Assembly (NCBI GenBank): GCA_963573385.1
Contig: CAUYLG010051171.1
Location: 1 to 64,000, forward strand
Direction: 5' to 3'
DNA: 64,000 bases
Origin: Cacajao melanocephalus
Taxonomy: Eukaryota; Chordata; Mammalia; Primates; Pitheciidae
Position numbers and translations under genes: made by a program. The notes under the pieces were generated by a model, which was given only the letters and a program-made list of their open reading frames with translations, did not search any database and was not told the origin of the DNA. Positions 49,600 through 62,746 of this stretch are shown here, in pieces (within the stretch, counting starts at the first letter, position 1; every line of letters begins with the position of its first letter).

Positions 49600-51388
49600 A
49601 CCTAACATGTTGGAGCAATCAACATGAATGTATTTGATGTCTGACATCATATGCTAAGACAAATATTCTGTGAGTTCACGAGTAATAATCTTAGTAAGCA
49701 GATTCAGAAACTAAACTCAGGCAACTGATGGGTCCTTCTGGGGCCCATTGGCCATGTGAGACCCATTCAGCTCTGTGCAGAGTGAAAGGCTACCTGGAAA
49801 AGATAAATGTGTGTCATAATGCATCTGAAGCAAAAGCCGTCATAGTAACTTCTTTTCTCAGTTCCATTTCTGTTTACTCCACCTAAGGATGAACATAACA
49901 CTCCCAAAAACATGGGGAAAAGAAAGGAGGAAGGAAGAAGCAGAAGCAGAAGAGTCAAAAGGAAAGGTACCCTCTATCAGACTGCAGGTGATCAGAAGGT
50001 CCACCCATGCTACTTTCTGCATGAGAAGAATTTCTTTATCTTGATGTTCTTTATGGAATTATCTTTGGCAACACCCAGAGGCCCCGACAAGCTTCCTACT
50101 ACCACTGAGGGGAAAACCCCAAATATCGTCTTTCTTCCTCTAGTGCTGTCTCATGTTCAGCCAGACCTATTTTCCCTACAGACAGAGAAAGCTTTTTTTA
50201 TTAAATGCAGCGGTTTGCACTCAGTAAACCCAGCATACATTCAATTCTGAAAGATCCAAAATCCCTTTAGACCATATTACTTTAAAGCAGCAAGATAATT
50301 TTTATGTCTTTACAGTAATGAAGTGAAGAGTTTGTCTGATAGGCTTCACAATAATGATAATAATGACTCACGGTTGTGTGATACATTAAACATTTTTAAA
50401 AGTAATATCTTAGTTGAACCTTACATCTACTTTATGAGGTAGAAAAAGCAAGTACTAAAATCACAAAATTTTAAGAATAGGACTATTACAGATTACCTGC
50501 TTGCAGTTCCCATCTTGCAGAAGAGAAAGTTGTGCCATAACGGTAATAAATGGTGCACAGCCTGACTAGTTATCAGTCTACCCACTCATTTATCCATTCA
50601 ACAAACATTTATAGAGTTTCTGCTCTGTGCAATGCATCATCATTTGTGCCAGAAATAAGTTAAGTATAATTATTACTCTCAAGAAGTCCATATTTGAAAA
50701 ACAATGACAAACTCAGTCTGAACTCAGTTCCACTGAAAAATAAATTAGGAGGGTATTTAAGCACTAAAGCATCTGCTGAAAAGTCCTGGAGGACATTAGA
50801 AAGAGGTTGATTTCTTTTAAAAAAGGCAAGACAACATCAATTCTACAATAAAAGTAAACAATTAAGGCTAAATAAAGGCACAATTAACTCTGGCAATATT
50901 GGGAAACAGCTGAAATTATATCAGATCTGACTCTTGAGAAATTACTAGGACTAAGTTTTGATTACATTTTCCTTATTTTTGCTCTGAACTGGTAGCACAT
51001 TGCTATTACCTTCTAAAAAGACACTGTATTGTTTTATATTATATAGTTTCTACACTTACAATTAAATCACCCTATCTCATTTGCAGAAAACTAGAGTTTG
51101 CATTATACAGTATTAATTTCTTATTGTGCAATTTTCCAATAAAACTTCATTCTCTAAAACCACTACGCATATTCTTGCTAACATCCACATGATTTTTGTA
51201 ATTTTTCCTTTTTTATCTATCATAATCAAACACACCAGTTAGAAATTATTTGATGGTTTAGAAAGGATAACTAAATTGTGTCTGATCAAAAATTGCACTT
51301 TACAAATATAAAGATGCCAAACCCAAAAAGGCACTGCAGAATTTAAAATGACAAAGAACAATAGAACTATTAAATAATCATAATTTTT
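49600..51388. other. ABCA10 intron, little recognised content
   Basis: No ABCA10 exon. A plus-strand frame of 112 codons at 49912-50250 has no recognised similarity and no supporting context. Confidence 0.45.
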
Positions 51389-51706
<318 letters not shown>

Positions 51707-52344
51707 ATATTTTATCATAAATCCCTTTATGGTGGAGATAAACATATACATATATGGGTGTATATACACGCATACACACTTTTTTGCATTTGCATTAATC
51801 TGTGTATATGCCTTATATTCATCTAATTCTCCAGGGAAATCTGACAATCTGATATAAAATTAAGGATTTAGGTTTGAGGTATCTCTGGTATTCTTCATTT
51901 CCAAGCAAATCCATTCCTTGATTTCAGTAAATATGCACTGAGTACCCAGTAAGTTGTACATGGTAAACCAAAGTCAAACTTATGAGTTTTCAACAGCCCT
52001 GTTATTTTTTTTTCTCCATTATTTTACATTTTGCAGTGACGTTTTGGATCTTGACTCTTCTAATATTCTGTGTTGGGCTGTGATTTTTGATCACACAAGA
52101 TTTTAAACTAGAGGGGTGAGGTCAGCCATAAAACATAACTCTACGGTATACCAAGTGGTAATAAATGCAACAAAAAAAATAGATCAGGATAAGGAATAGG
52201 AAGTGATAGGTTACATGTAACTTACTAAAGAATTAGATATTCAAAATTTTCCATAAAACTTTTGAATTTTAAAAATTTAATTAGACTAAACATAAAAGTA
52301 CTTGAAAGATTCCTGATCTTTTAGAATAAGTAATAGTAAACATG

Positions 52345-52710
52345 TATTTGAATGCTTCCTCTTTACAAGAATGTAAGCTCCATGTGGGTGAGACTTTTGT
52401 CTACTCTGTTCATGCTATATTCTCAACATCTAGAAGTACCAGAAAATAGTACACTCAGAAAGTAGTTATTGAATTAATTTAGATATATATTTATACGTAA
52501 ATACATATATGCCATGCTGTGTTCTAGGTACTCAGTAAATTCATCTAATTTTCATAATAATTATATAAAGTAGATACTATTACACTCCCTATCTTGCAGA
52601 TGAAGACACAAAGGCAAGGAGTAGCTAAGAAATTTGCTATTAAGTGGAAGAAGCAGGATTTGAACTCAGGTGGTAGGCTCTAGAGCCCTCATCCTTTGTT
52701 ACTCTGCTGT
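52345..52710 (+). repeat. L2 3' end followed by MIR
   Basis: GAATGTAAGCTCCATGTGGG (L2) up to about 52475, then GTGTTCTAGGTACTCAGTAA, TTGCAGATGAAGACACAAAG and GGATTTGAACTCAGGTGG (MIR). Confidence 0.7.
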
Positions 52711-52743
52711 ATTGCCTCTTATTTAAGTCAATACTCTACTTAC

Positions 52744-52881
52744 ACGAGAAAATGAACTGCTCTCCATTTGAATAAGCTCTGTGAAGTTAAAAATTCCAAT
52801 AAGGGCATTGCTAGCAATTTCCATAAGAACAGGAAAACAATTAAATTTCTTGATATTACATGCAACTGAAAATCTGTAATC
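52744..52881 (-). pseudogene. ABCA10: ABCA10 exon P8 (second extracellular domain)
   Basis: 138 nt, open. It encodes DYRFSVACNIKKFNCFPVL, then IASNALIGIFNFTELIQ and ESSSFSR. The donor is GTAAGT. The acceptor is a run of 13 T followed by GAG; the G before AG is unfavourable at position -3. Confidence 0.9.
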
Positions 52882-53212
52882 CTCAAAAAAAAAAAAAGAG
52901 GACACAAATATAAGTTCTAAGTTCTTAGAGTAAACATATTTATTGGATATTTTGCATATTACCAGAGTGGAGTTTGGATGAGAAGGAGAATATTAATTTT
53001 TCTTTGACACTTCTGTCTTCTTTGAATTGTTACAAGAATGCATTATTTTTGTAATTCAAGTGACTTGTTTTGTAGATGAAATGGATTAACATTCATTCAC
53101 ATGGAAAGATGACATTTTATGTGACAAAGAAAGTTTCAAGCCTCCTCTAATATTATGACAATTTAGAAAATATAAAAGTTTCCTATAGTTCAAAATATTA
53201 AGATGTGGCAAA

Positions 53213-53262
53213 AACAAAACAAAACAAAAAACAAAAACAAACAAACAAACAAACAAAAACCA
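53213..53262. repeat. AAAAC / AAAC simple repeat
   Basis: Interrupted AAAAC and AAAC units immediately 3' (on the gene strand) of exon P7. Confidence 0.85.
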
Positions 53263-53296
53263 CTCATGATAAAATGGTACATGGAAGCAAACATAC

Positions 53297-53430
53297 CTTC
53301 TGGTCACCAGACACTATGATGGCTCCATTGTAGGAGGGATCATCTGAACCATTTCTGTTTCTAAAGTTATCTATTTCCAAAACTATATCCTGATGCTTCA
53401 GTGAATGCACGAGGTCTTCAATATTTGATC
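53297..53430 (-). pseudogene. ABCA10: ABCA10 exon P7 (second extracellular domain)
   Basis: 134 nt, acceptor ATTAG and donor GTATGT, open. It encodes SNIEDLVHSLKHQDIVLE, then FRNRNGSDDPSYNGAII and VSGDQK, nearly identical to human ABCA10. The sequon NGS is kept. Confidence 0.9.
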
Positions 53431-54059
53431 CTAATGTAGTCAATGAAAGGAAGGCAACAAGAAAAAAAAAAAAAGCATTACGTCAGAGCCAAAGCTTTAA
53501 AATAATAATGATTTCCAGTCATGTTAAGAAAACCCCAGAATAGCTCAGTAAAGAGCCTTGCTCTTCAGGAGTATGATACTATTCATTCTGAGGCTAGGAC
53601 ATTAAGTTCCATTTACCATCTTTAATGTAATGGACTCCTTTATTCCTTTCAGAAATATATCTTATAATTTATTTTATCTAAAATTTATCTTATAATTTTA
53701 TCTAAAATTTATCTTATAATTTTCACCAGATGAAAAGAGTTATGAAAATAAGATTACAATTCTCACAGAAAGAAAATTTGCTAGTAGTGACTTTTATAAA
53801 CTTTATCAGAACCATGTAATATTTGTAATTATGAATAATACATAACAAAATATACCTCATGACCCAGGCTTGTTCTAGTGATCCTATCAACCTGAAATGG
53901 CTGTATCTCATTAACCTTGCAATGATATTTAAAGTATTAGTAACCCATTCAAAATATCTTTATGAAATTAAGTTAACTTGACATTTGCCATTGTGCCCAT
54001 TATTTTCCTTGACTTGAAAATTAACCCAGCAGAGATGGAAAGGAAGTCACATTGGTCAG
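53431..54059. other. ABCA10 intron, no recognised content
   Basis: AT-rich, with a short local repeat of TTATCTTATAATTTTATC-like text near 53660-53720. No exon. Confidence 0.45.
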
Positions 54060-55900
54060 AGGGAGAAGTCAAGCTATGATGCAGCCTCTACAGTCTGAAT
54101 CAACCACCCCCCATCAAGAGAGCTCTGAATTTAAAATGATCCATCAGGGAGAGAATCCATAGACCCTTTGAAAGAGGCGGCTTGCAGCTGCAGGCTCCAT
54201 GAGAAGCTGAAAAACTGTGAGTGCCCTAAGTGTGAAAGGGGGAATGTCCACCCCCAAACACACATCCTCATCGGGAAACCTGAAGGTCCAGATCACAGGA
54301 GAAGGATATTACCTTACCTGGAGCTAAGATGAGTTTAGAAAGCCAAGCAAAATATAGGGTAGAGGAAGCAGTGGGAAGAACCCTGTGGGCACTCTCAGTC
54401 CCCAAGGAAGCCATTTTTGACTTTGTCTCACAGGCTGGGGAGGGCTGCCAGTGGAATCGGGGAAAGATCACAGGGAGAAGGAAACTTCCAGCTGAACTTT
54501 GTAACAATTTCAACCAAATGCAAAGTTTCCTGGACAGAATCTTGGGGAGGGGATGATCATGGAGTACAGAGACGAGCAGAGAAGCCATGGCAGGTGGAGA
54601 GGCACAAAACCAGAAAGCTCTCCTTGCTTTCTCAAAGGGACTCTTGCAGCATGGAGAGAGTTCTCAGTCATGCTCACCAACTGCCTGGAAACAGACTCAG
54701 TGCTGTTGTAGGGGTAGAATGGGAGTGAGACCACCTTTCCAGCTATGTGGGAACTAGGTGAGGCCTGTCACTGCCAGCTTTCCCCCACTTCCCTGGCAAC
54801 TGGTATGACACAGCAGAAGCAGCCATAATCTCCCTGGGAACATAACTCCAAAGGCCATGTTCCACAGCAGCTGCAGTAAGCCTCGCCCAAGTACAGTCTA
54901 AGCTCAGACATACCTAACCCTGCCCTCACCTGATGGTCTTTCTCTACCCACCTGGGTAGCCAAAGACAAAGGATATAATCTCTTGGAAACTCTATGGTCC
55001 CACCCACCACCTGAGAAAACTGAATACTTATCCAGGCCATCCTAGGGCAAGCCTGTATCCTCCCTATACTACCATAGCTGATGCTCTCTCGAAAGTGCCA
55101 CCTCCAGGATGGAGGTTGACCAACAACGTTCCAGTACACTAAACAAAACTACAACCAAGGACCCTCACAGAGTCCACTTCATTCCCCTGCTACCTCCACT
55201 GAACAGGTGCTTGTACCCACAGATGTGAGACCTGAAGACAGATAAAAAAATAATAGATGATGGCGTGGATGTGGTGAAAAGAGAACACTTTTACACTGTT
55301 GGTGGGAATGTAAACTAGTAAAACCACTATGGAAAACAGTGTGGAGATTTCTTAAAGAACTAAAAGTAAGTCTACCACTTGATCCAGCAATCCCACTGCT
55401 GGGTATCTATGCAGAGGAAAAGAAGTCATTATATTAAAAAGATACCTGTGCACACAGGTTTATAGCAGCACAATTCACAACTGCAAAAATATGGAACCAG
55501 CCCAAGCGCCCATCAATCAATGAGTGGGTTTAAAAAATGTCATATATATATATACATACATATATATATATATATATATACATACACACACACACACCAT
55601 GGAATACTACTAATCCATAAAAGGAAATGAAATAATGGCCTTTGCAGCAACCTAGATGGAGTTGGAGACCATTATTCTAAGTGATATAGCTCAGGAATGG
55701 AAAACCAAACATTATATGTTATCACTCATAAGTGGGAGCTAAGCTAGGAAGACGCAAAGGAATAAGAATGATCCAATGGACTTTGGGGACTCAGGGGAAA
55801 GGGTGGGACAGGGTTGAGGGATAGAAGACTACACATTGAGTATAGTAGACACTGCTTAGGTGATGAGTGCACCAATATTTCAGAAATCACCAATGGAGCA
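54060..55900 (+). mobile_element. L1P with 5' UTR fused to the 3' end (internal deletion)
   Basis: 54060-55230 has the GC-richer, GAGG-rich look of a primate L1 5' UTR. From about 55255 the text is the L1 ORF2 3' end and 3' UTR: TTTACACTGTTGGTGGGAAT, CAGCAATCCCACTGCTGGGT, ATGGAATACTACTAATCCAT and TTATCACTCATAAGTGGGAG. Most of ORF1 and ORF2 is missing. The 5' UTR assignment is less certain than the 3' part. Confidence 0.7.
55543..55598. repeat. TA/CA microsatellite inside L1
   Basis: TATATATA, CATACATATA, a long (TA)n and (CA)n within the ORF2 3' end. Confidence 0.85.
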
Positions 55901-56006
55901 AGATAGAGAGATACCATTTTTGTTTTCAATTGTCTCTCAGGTATGTGCTTCCTAAAGATCTTTGATAATAAAAAAATTGACACTAAATTTTAGCCCTGTT
56001 TCTCAC

Positions 56007-56173
56007 CTGTATTATTAAAGATTAATAGGCTTGTAAGAGGAGTCTTTGGGATTTGTTCCAGAGAAAGGAAATACATACTGGGTGAAAACTCTCAACAATC
56101 AGCTTCACGAGTTACTTTATATATTATCTTCTCCAGAATGATGGGGATAAAAGCAACTCCAAGTACTAGTAAC
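56007..56173 (-). pseudogene. ABCA10: ABCA10 exon P6 (TM7 region), nonsense codon
   Basis: 167 nt, acceptor ACTTAG and donor GTGAGA. A hydrophobic start LLVLGVAFIPIILEK (TM7) is followed by TREADC, then TGA at 56092-56094 in place of Trp of the family CWEF, then FSPSMYFLSLEQIPKTPL. Confidence 0.88.
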
Positions 56174-57339
56174 CTAAGTAAAACAAAATTATAACATGAG
56201 TCTGAAGCAATTTTCCTCTGATTATTTAAGTCACAAAGATGCTATATAAGTGCTAACTATGAAAATTCCACATGCATTTGTGGTGTTTAGTTAGATAAAA
56301 TGAAACATACAGTGATAGTAATCTGAAAATTGGATCAAAAATGTTATATAATTTGTATCACATTGGAAGATATTCAAGGGTAACAGCATGAAGAGAAAAG
56401 GTGGAATCCAGGGGCAATCCTCTGTAGGTATGCTGGTTTACCAGGACAACATGGGAAATAATTTTATGAGATAACAGGGGCCTCAAATTGCCTGCTTGGG
56501 TACTTTTGATGAGAAAGAAGCCCTATTTTACACTGCAACCTCAAGCTTGCTATGTGCACAATTGCAAGTAAAATTTTAACTTTCTTCAATTGTTAGTTTA
56601 CAAATATTTTAATTTTAATGAAACTAAATGCAATATTTAAAACACTACTTTTGTATCCTAGAACTCATTCAACCAACTCAAATTGCAAATGAAATGCTTC
56701 CAAGCAATCTTTGTTTCTCTAATAAGCATGAGTCCACTCTGCAATGACTACTTTCCTATCAGACTTCAGACTCTACCTCCTTCTCCCTATCAGCCTTATA
56801 TTTCATAGAAAAAAAAATGGCGTCCATAGGACAGAAACTCCTTCATCTTATCATCACCAAAAGAAAAAAAAACATATCCACAGATTCAGTCATCCTCTCA
56901 TTCTTTTATTCTGTTGAAGTAGATAATAGATCTTTACTCCTAACAAAAAGATCAGTCCTTGTCAATATTGAGCTTAATCCAAACTCTCCCACTCCGTGTA
57001 CCTCTCATTCATTATAAAATCAACTTTCCTCCCAACTTCACATTGCCTTTTAGCTTCTGCTCTTTCTACTCCCCTCCAGAGTGAAGCATTGCAAAAGAGT
57101 TTTCTACTGTCAGACTTTCTCTTGATAAAACCTTTAATAACTTCCCTTTCGCCAAAGGATGCTTTTGTTTCTCAACCGTTATTAGCCCTCCATATTTTCT
57201 AATCTTGTCTCAAATGTAACAATTTCAATGAAACCAACACCAACAAACCTATTTAGAATTGTAATGTACCTCTAACTCTGTCATCTCTCCCTATCCCCTT
57301 TTCTACCCTATTTTTTATAACCTGTTATGTAAGTTATTT

Positions 57340-57490
57340 AGTTCTATATTCAGTATTTTTCCTCTTTTCACCCAACCAGATGTAAACATCATGAAAGCTG
57401 GGATCTGTTCCTTTTGTGTTCACTAATATAACCAAAGCTCCTAGAACAATGCCTAGTATATAGGAGGCTTCAATAAAGATTTGTGATATA
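57340..57490 (+). repeat. L2 LINE 3' end
   Basis: ATCATGAAAGCTGGGATCTG, then CAATGCCTAGTATATAGGAG and CTTCAATAAAGATTTG, the usual L2 terminus. More diverged L2 may extend left to about 56750. Confidence 0.65.
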
Positions 57491-57589
57491 AATGACAAAG
57501 TTTAAAAGCCTTATCAATTTTGTTCATAACAGTAGTAAAACTGTGCCCCAAAGAGTTAAAGAAACCAATGACTAGCAGAAATTATTGAG

Positions 57590-58075
57590 GTTGCAGTGTG
57601 TCAGACTGAAAGAAGAAAAAAAAAAGAAACAATTTGCTGAAACACTGAAACTCCCTCAGCTTGTAAGATAATAAACCTGGCTGAAATCAGCTGGAACCAA
57701 TATGGCCAATTACAGTGTGTCCAGAATCATCTTGCTGACTTCACAGCCTGAATTTTCACTATGTATTTCATATGAACTGTGCTTGAATTTGCACAAGGGA
57801 CACATGAGGAGGCATGAAGAGACATCTGTGCACGCCTGAGGACTTTCCAGACCTCTCCTTTTCTTCTACCATGCTAATCCCAGAATCCACCCCCTAAACC
57901 TTTTCTAATAAAATTACTACCTTAAAGCCAGAACAGGGAGACAGATTTGAGCTGGTCTCCTGTCTCCTTGTGAGTCATCTTGCAATAAAAACTTCTTATT
58001 TTTCTCAAAAATCCAGTGTCATAGTGTTGGCTTCTAGCACATTAGGCAGTGAGGTCCTTTACCTCAGTAGCAGGA
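57590..58075 (+). mobile_element. ERV-type solo LTR
   Basis: GGAACCAATATGGCCAATTA, GTCTCCTTGTGAGTCATC, then CAATAAAAACTTCTTATTTT (polyadenylation region) and TCCAGTGTCATAGTGTTGGC. The LTR class is probable and the subfamily not assigned. It lies between ABCA10 exons P6 and P5. Confidence 0.55.
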
Positions 58076-58192
58076 TAGGTAAAGATATTAAAAAACCGTT
58101 AAATGAATGAATAAATTAATATATTTATTTTCTTAATATTTGAACTTTTTAAATATATTGACTAAATAGATATAAAGTAATATGATACTCAC

Positions 58193-58391
58193 AAACACAA
58201 AAGAGCTCTCCCTTCACGCCTTAACTTTAAGAAGTGAAGTATTGCCACTGCATAGATTTGTTGTCTTCAGAGAGCTGCATCACTGACAGCCTTTCTCATT
58301 TCAGGAAGAGAACAAAGAACCTGTTCCATTTCAGACTCATTTCCAGTATTTCTTGTCACATATATTTTCTCTTGTTTCCCAATGTCAAAAT
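58193..58391 (-). pseudogene. ABCA10: ABCA10 exon P5, nonsense codon
   Basis: 199 nt, acceptor TTGTAG and donor GTGAGT. It encodes FDIGKQEKIYVTRNTG, then ESEMEQVLCSLPEMRK and DAAL, then TGA at 58267-58269 where the family has Trp (ALWR), then RQQIYAVAILHFLKLRRE. It is otherwise open. Confidence 0.87.
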
Positions 58392-59004
58392 CTACAATCA
58401 TGCAATAAAAGATTTTAATAGGCTATGTTATCTGCACTTTCTCTTTAGAAACTTTGAAAATGATGTTAAACTACTTGAGACAGCACTACTAACAAGTTAA
58501 GCTACTGATATCCATAATCAAAATTTACATTAAAAATCTTTCCTTCAAACATACGTAATGGATTCAATTCCAATGAGACAGTAAATTAATTTTTGAGGAT
58601 GATTGAGACTTCCAAACAAGCATTTATTCTTTCATACCAATAACAGCTCTTCACTAAGGGATACTTTTGTGGAGCAAGTTTCATGTGGAAGCACAAAGAC
58701 AAATTTATGTAGCTGAGTTTCCAAAAAGTCTCCTCTGTCATCTGGAATTTTCCCTACAGGATTAGTTCAACACTGATGATTGACATCTCAGTAACAAGTT
58801 CAAGACATTGCGCTTTTAAATGATGGAAAGTCCATGGAAAGGCCTCCTGTTTGAGTCCCACATATACCAAATATTAACTGTACAATTTTGGCTAATCACA
58901 CAACTTCAAATATAGTTTTCTCACAGCCAGCTTGATGCTTTTATGGGAATTAAAAACAGTATCATTCAAGGACTGAGCACAATGGCCGGTATACAGTAGT
59001 CCAC

Positions 59005-60325
59005 TAAATTCTTTTTTTGTTCCGATTTTTATTTTCAGTTCAAGGGATACCTGTGTAGGCTTGTTACACGGGTAAATTGCGTGCTATGGGGATTTGGGGC
59101 TTTGGTGTTCAGACAATTTTGCCATCCAGGTAATCAGCATAATACCCAATAGGTCATTTTTCAATTCTCATCCTCCACACTCAAGTAGGACCTGGTGTCT
59201 ATTGTTCTCTTCTTTGTGTCCATGTGTACTCAATGTTTAGTGCTTACTTATAAATGAGAACATATGGTATTTGGTTTTGTTTCTGTGTTAATTCATTTGG
59301 GATAATGGCTTCCAGCTTACTCCACGTTGCTGCAAAGGACATGATCTCATCCTTTATGGCTGTGTGGTATTACACAGTATACATGCACCACATTTTATCC
59401 AGTCCACCACTGACGGGCATCTAGGTTGATTCCATGTCTACTATTGTGAACAGTGCTGCAATAAACATATCTGTATGTGTCTTTATAGCAGAATGATTTA
59501 TATACCTTTGGCTATATACCCAGTAATGGGACTGCTGGGTCAAATGAGAGTTTTATTTAAAGTTCTTTGAGAAATCTCCAGACTGTTTTCCGCAGCGGCC
59601 GAACTAATTTGCATTCCCACCAACAGGGCATAATCCTTCCCTTTTCTCCACAACTTTATCAGCATCTGTTATTTTTTGACTTTTTAATAATAGCCATTTT
59701 GACTGGTATGAGATGGTATCTTGTGGTTTGATTTGCATTTCCCTATTAATTCATGATATGGAGCATTTTTTCATATGCTTGTTGGTCACATGTATGTATT
59801 CTTTTGAGAAGTATCTGTTCATGTCTTTTGTCCATTTTTAATGGGGTTGTTTTTTGCTTATTGATTTGTTTAAGCTCCTTATAGATTCTGGATATTATAC
59901 CTTTGTTGGATGCATAGTTTGCAAATATCTTCTCCCATTCTGTATGTTGTCTGTTTACTCTGTTGGTAGTTTGTTTTGCTGTGCAGATGCTCTTTAGATT
60001 AATTAGGTCTCATTTGTCAATTTTTATTTTTGTTGTAATTGCTTTTGGCGTCTTCATCGTGAAGTCTTTGCTACGACCAATGTTCTATGAATGGTATTTC
60101 ATAGGTCTTTAATCTATCTTGAGTTGACTTTTGTATAGTGTGAAAGGTAGGGCTCCAGTTTCAATCTTCTGCCTGTGGCTAGCCAGTTATCCCAGCATCA
60201 TTTATTGAATAGGGAGCCATTTCCTCATTGTTATTACTGGCTTTGCTGAAGATCGGATGATTGTAGGTGTGTAGCTTTATTGCTGAGTTCTCTAACTTGT
60301 TCCATTGGTCTATGTATAGTAGCCT
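59005..60325 (-). mobile_element. L1P 3' end, antisense, 5'-truncated
   Basis: Reverse complement of L1 ORF2 3' end and 3' UTR: TTACTCCACGTTGCTGCAAA, CAGTAATGGGACTGCTGGGT, TTCCCACCAACAGGGCATAA and TATCCCAGCATCATTTATTG. Sense to ABCA10. Much less decayed than the L1M copies. Confidence 0.88.
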
Positions 60326-60766
60326 CCTAAATTCTTAGAATTGTTACTATTACAAAGTAAACTAAGGAAATAACATTTTATTACCTCTTATTAATATATT
60401 AATTAGAATTCACTTATTAGCTCATTAAAAGCACATTTTTGTAAGGAATGGCAAGAGGCAATACCAGAATTCTTCACTAAAGCAGAGAGCTTTTGATGAT
60501 AAGAAAGAAATGGCTATTGCAAAGAGAGGTGCCTCTCACTGACACGGGAAGCAGACAGATGTTGGAAAGGAATTTGCCTAGCACCAAGACTGAGTATACT
60601 TGATATAAAATGATTGTAATACTTTTAAAAGTGGACAATGCTATTTTCTGTCTAATGCATATTATAGGCAGAAATCCATATAAAAATCTACAAATATGAA
60701 TTAGTACATCATCTTTTTCTCTTCTCTTTTTTTAATTAATTTTCTGCTAGACACACATTTTTATAT

Positions 60767-60886
60767 CTGGTTCATCAATTGCTGATTTGCCTTGTAGGTT
60801 CAAGAATACTTCATTCAGAGTTGTCATGGAAACATCATAATTCCTTATTCCCTGGTCAGAACACTTAACAAGGTCACTGTAAAGAT
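60767..60886 (-). pseudogene. ABCA10: ABCA10 exon P4, both splice sites damaged
   Basis: Reads [17 protein letters not shown], then [16 protein letters not shown], ending DEP, all open. By phase the exon should start at 60886, but the two bases before it are AT, not AG. After the last exon base (60767) the intron starts ATATAA, not GT. A cryptic AG inside the exon (60877) would shift the frame. Confidence 0.82.
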
Positions 60887-61575
60887 ATAAAAAGCTGATA
60901 GTAATAAGTCAATGCAATTAAAATTATCAATGAGTACATTAAAATACTAATTTCTCAATGTTACTCAAAATAGATGTCTACGAATGTTTTCAAATTAAAG
61001 CAATCACAATAATCCAAGGAAACCTTTTCCATAAGATATTCTCTTGCCATTCAAATCAATTTTAATATTTTACATTTCAATTTTATTTTATAAACTTTAA
61101 AATTCTTGTATCATTATGGCCATGTGTGTTTGTATAAGCATGTATCTGTATATCTACCTAAAAACTTATTAAGTTATCCCTTGTCCTCTGTATTTTCTGA
61201 CTTTTCTATACTAACCATTTTATATTTATAATAAAATTATAATTTTTAAAGACTATATTGAACTTCTTACACATGTTTTAAAAGATAAAGATTTATTTCA
61301 TCTGTATTTATAACAGAAACAGCTATTTCAGAAAAGAGATATTTCAAAGTTAAATTCTGATGAAGAGTGCAAATCTGGGTTTCTGTATTCATGGAAATTC
61401 TAGTTGCTCTAATACATCTCTGGTAACACAAATATTGGAAATGGGAACCAGTTACTTATGAACAAATATTTTCATTTTTATAAGCTTTAGAACTCGATTC
61501 ATAGAAAAACAGAAAATGCAGTCAGCGTAATCATGAACACTTAAATATATTCTATGTGAGTACACAGTCAGTTAC

Positions 61576-61715
61576 CCGGAAATTTGTTCTTTTTTTCCAA
61601 AGGCAAACCATACACAATTTTTTCTTCACTTTCTGTTGTTAACTTGGCAACAGGAATGTACTGCTTAATAAGGGACGTGATTTTCTCTGTGTCACACATT
61701 TCATTCCTGTGTAAA
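61576..61715 (-). pseudogene. ABCA10: ABCA10 exon P3
   Basis: 140 nt, acceptor AATAG and donor GTAACT, open. It encodes [18 protein letters not shown], then [17 protein letters not shown] and NKFP, as in the NBD1-linker region of ABCA10. Confidence 0.87.
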
Positions 61716-62655
61716 CTATTATTTCAAAAGAGGCATAAGTCTCAAATTCTTCTCCAACACCACCACTCATGAAAGGATAGATTTTAATAAACAGCTTATA
61801 TGTATTACAGGCATATTCTACTTAACTCTAGTAATTGGTTCCTGCAAATCAAATATTCCACTTCAAATTGCTAATTCAACTTCAAAGTGCTCACTGGTGG
61901 CCTATTTTGCATTATCTTAAATGGAAAAAAATATAGTACATATCAACACCAATTCCCCTAAATGTAATTAAAGCACAGTGACATTTTAGCATACATACAT
62001 ACATACACACGCACACACACATACACACATACACATATATAATACATATGTATATGTGTGTGTATATTACATATATAAAACTATCATAATTGTGCTACAT
62101 GTATGATATATATATATATATATACATATAAAACAATAGGCTGTAAGACACATGAAACAGTGCTTCTGAATAACTGGAAAATTAATAAGCTTTTTAATAA
62201 ACAGTTGCTTTCTATGCAGTAAATAGTTTCTTTTAATATCATCAACTTCTATTTACAGGGCTTATTTGTGAATATTTGATGCTTTCTAAAATGTTCCCAT
62301 GTGATATTCTGCCATTCTATCAATTAGATGTGGAATATAACTACAGAATTTTAGGGCAAATTGTTTTGCTAAAAGTAATCAATGGCTTATTGAGGATATA
62401 AAGATAATTTTTTCTATACAAATATTGGCTTAAAAATGTTGTATTGAGAAGTATACATTTTTTTAAATTAGCATGCTTAAACCAAGAGATAACCAACAAA
62501 GGAAATGTAAATGACGAAGACATTTTGGGCCATTTATTGCAAAACAATTTCTACCAAAAGTTAAGTTGCCTATCTTATATTTCTAAAGGCTTCTATAAAA
62601 TGTCATTCTCATGTTAATACGCTCATTTAAAAATAACTACACCTAGAACACATAC
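61716..62655. other. ABCA10 intron with CA/TA microsatellite
   Basis: The intron between exons P3 and P2. A CATA/CA/TA tract at 61990-62125 is the only feature recognised. Confidence 0.55.
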
Positions 62656-62746
62656 CTTAAATGATATCCAATACCCCACTTTCGCTTCAGAAACAAAGAT
62701 GATCCTGCACATTTCAACTTCCCATTAGACAGAAATACTTTCCTAC
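62656..62746 (-). pseudogene. ABCA10: ABCA10 exon P2 (end of NBD1)
   Basis: 91 nt, acceptor TTCAG and donor GTATGT, open. It encodes [18 protein letters not shown], then [10 protein letters not shown]. The aspartate expected before RKV (from DRK) is glycine if the first AG is used. A second in-frame-breaking AG lies 4 nt further in. Confidence 0.85.

Noticed and set aside
49912..50250. 112-codon plus-strand open frame
   Set aside because: No similarity recognised and no promoter or splice context.
54768..55139. 123-codon minus-strand open frame rich in Cys and Trp
   Set aside because: It lies within the probable L1 5' UTR on the opposite strand; treated as a by-product of GC-richer repeat DNA.
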